From contig DJZU01000038.1 of NCBI GenBank assembly GCA_002448715.1, forward strand, positions 1 through 41,948: 41,948 nt of DNA, given 5' to 3'. The notes below the pieces were generated by a model. The model saw nothing but the letters and a program-made list of their open reading frames with translations. It made no database searches and had not been told where the DNA came from. A program made the translations under genes and the position numbers. Numbering within the stretch: the first letter of the stretch is position 1; each line of letters starts with the position of its first letter. This document shows, in pieces, positions 41,381 to 41,948 of the stretch. Origin of the DNA: Candidatus Neomicrothrix sp. UBA6944. GTDB lineage: Bacteria > Actinomycetota > Acidimicrobiia > Acidimicrobiales > Poriferisodalaceae.

Positions 41381-41948
41381 TCAACCTGCTTCAGAATGGG
41401 TTACGGCTTCTTCGCCCATCCACTCGCGCAGGGTGTTCTTTAGCTTGGTTTGCTGTATGAAGATGTCGTGTTCGGGGCCTGATGCACTGCTTGATTGTGG
41501 CGCTTTCAGGTAGAACGACAACCATTCCTGAACACCTGATTCGCCGGCTCTTTGGGCTAAATCTAGGAACAGAGCAAGGTCAAGCACTATTGGTGCTGCA
41601 AGAATCGAATCACGACATAAGAAGTCGATTTTGATCTGCATCGGATAGCCAAGCCATCCGAAGATATCGATGTTGTCCCAGCCTTCTTTGTTGTCTCCGC
41701 GAGGTGGGTAGTAGTTGATTCGCACTACATGATCGATATTGCCGTATAGCTCGGGGTAAACCTCAGGTTGCAGGATGGTGTCGAGAACTCCTAATTTCGA
41801 TACTTCCTTCGTTTTGAAGTTCTCCGGATCATCAAGCACTTCTCCGTCTCGGTTGCCAAGAATGTTGGTGCTGTACCACCCTCGCAATCCGAGCATTCTC
41901 GCCTTAAGCCCCGGCGCTACAAGTGTCTTCATCAGGGTCTGGCCAGTC
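41381..41948 (-). CDS. ino1: Inositol-3-phosphate synthase, C-terminal part, cut by window edge
   Basis: The 188 visible residues are open to the right edge with no start. They match the C-terminal part of myo-inositol-1-phosphate synthase, which makes inositol phosphate from glucose 6-phosphate with NAD. Marks are G-Q-T-L and K-T near the edge, N-I-L-G-N-R-D-G, Y-P-P-R-G-D-N-K-E-G-W-D, and I-K-I-D-F-L-C-R-D-S. In actinomycetes the product feeds phosphatidylinositol and mycothiol; this last link is general knowledge. The stop is 33 bp from the convergent LLM gene. Confidence 0.92.
   Translation of the reverse strand, partial: TGQTLMKTLVAPGLKARMLGLRGWYSTNILGNRDGEVLDDPENFKTKEVSKLGVLDTILQPEVYPELYGNIDHVVRINYYPPRGDNKEGWDNIDIFGWLGYPMQIKIDFLCRDSILAAPIVLDLALFLDLAQRAGESGVQEWLSFYLKAPQSSSASGPEHDIFIQQTKLKNTLREWMGEEAVTHSEAG

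Noticed and set aside
1..41948. tRNA, rRNA, CRISPR array, insertion sequence or prophage
   Set aside because: None of the expected repeats, conserved RNA sequences, transposase or phage proteins was seen on either strand; short tRNA genes were checked only by eye in the intergenic gaps.

Overview
The window looks like a compact chromosome segment of an uncultured, probably marine, actinomycete (Actinomycetota, perhaps Acidimicrobiia). This is an inference. It rests on five luciferase-like monooxygenase (LLM) family oxidoreductases of types best known from F420-using mycobacteria, a GlnR-type nitrogen box before amt, a cbs-metB pair, a MutY without a C-terminal NUDIX-like domain, frequent GTG starts and many ATGA/GTGA overlaps. 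I see no rRNA, tRNA, CRISPR array, insertion sequence or phage gene.

The main result is two genes that are each split by an in-frame TGA and are best read as selenoprotein genes. The first (10114-10629, +) is a UGSC-family protein with Sec at residue 92. It sits behind a thioredoxin-fold fusion protein and divergent to a flavin reductase and a MauE/DoxX-like membrane protein. The second (32871-34016, -) is a glycine/sarcosine/betaine-reductase selenoprotein-B-like protein with a U-P-L-C redox motif at Sec149, inside a long transporter/dehydrogenase gene run. In both, a short perfect hairpin starts exactly 11 nt after the UGA and carries GUG in its apical loop, as expected of a bacterial SECIS. 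No selA, selB, selC or selD lies in the window.

Layout. 1-1502 (-): two citrate-lyase-beta/malyl-CoA-lyase family genes, one cut by the left edge. 1612-5548 (-): gamma-carbonic-anhydrase-like protein, LLM oxidoreductase, a predicted PD-(D/E)XK-like protein, sufB. 5649-7727 (+): oligopeptidase B. 7701-8561 (-) and 8653-10629 (+): the redox/UGSC locus. 10603-12001 (-): mutY and a MaoC hydratase. 12179-13759 (+): a methylsuccinyl-CoA-dehydrogenase-like enzyme. With the lyases at the left edge, these suggest the lower ethylmalonyl-CoA pathway. 13776-16661: an eIF2B-like protein, a divergent thioredoxin-fold protein, a diguanylate cyclase and an SDR. 16736-20268 (+): an LLM oxidoreductase, then an ornithine-cyclodeaminase/EamA/DUF4262 operon; between them lies a decayed livF tail on the opposite strand. 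20299-23170: rhomboid protease, LLM oxidoreductase, M18 aminopeptidase. 23195-27927 (-): phosphatase, amt with its GlnR box, metB and cbs. 28064-36614 (-): indolepyruvate oxidoreductase, MFS, selenoprotein, EamA, SDR and PhyH genes. 36672-41347: two more LLM enzymes, an MFS exporter and a 2-hydroxyacid dehydrogenase. 41381-41948 (-): the C-terminal part of inositol-3-phosphate synthase, cut by the right edge.

Overall the content is heterotrophic: CoA-ester carbon assimilation, sulfur amino acid interconversion, ammonium uptake and many flavin- or F420-type redox enzymes. Genes are tightly packed, with several convergent pairs overlapping by 4-27 bp.
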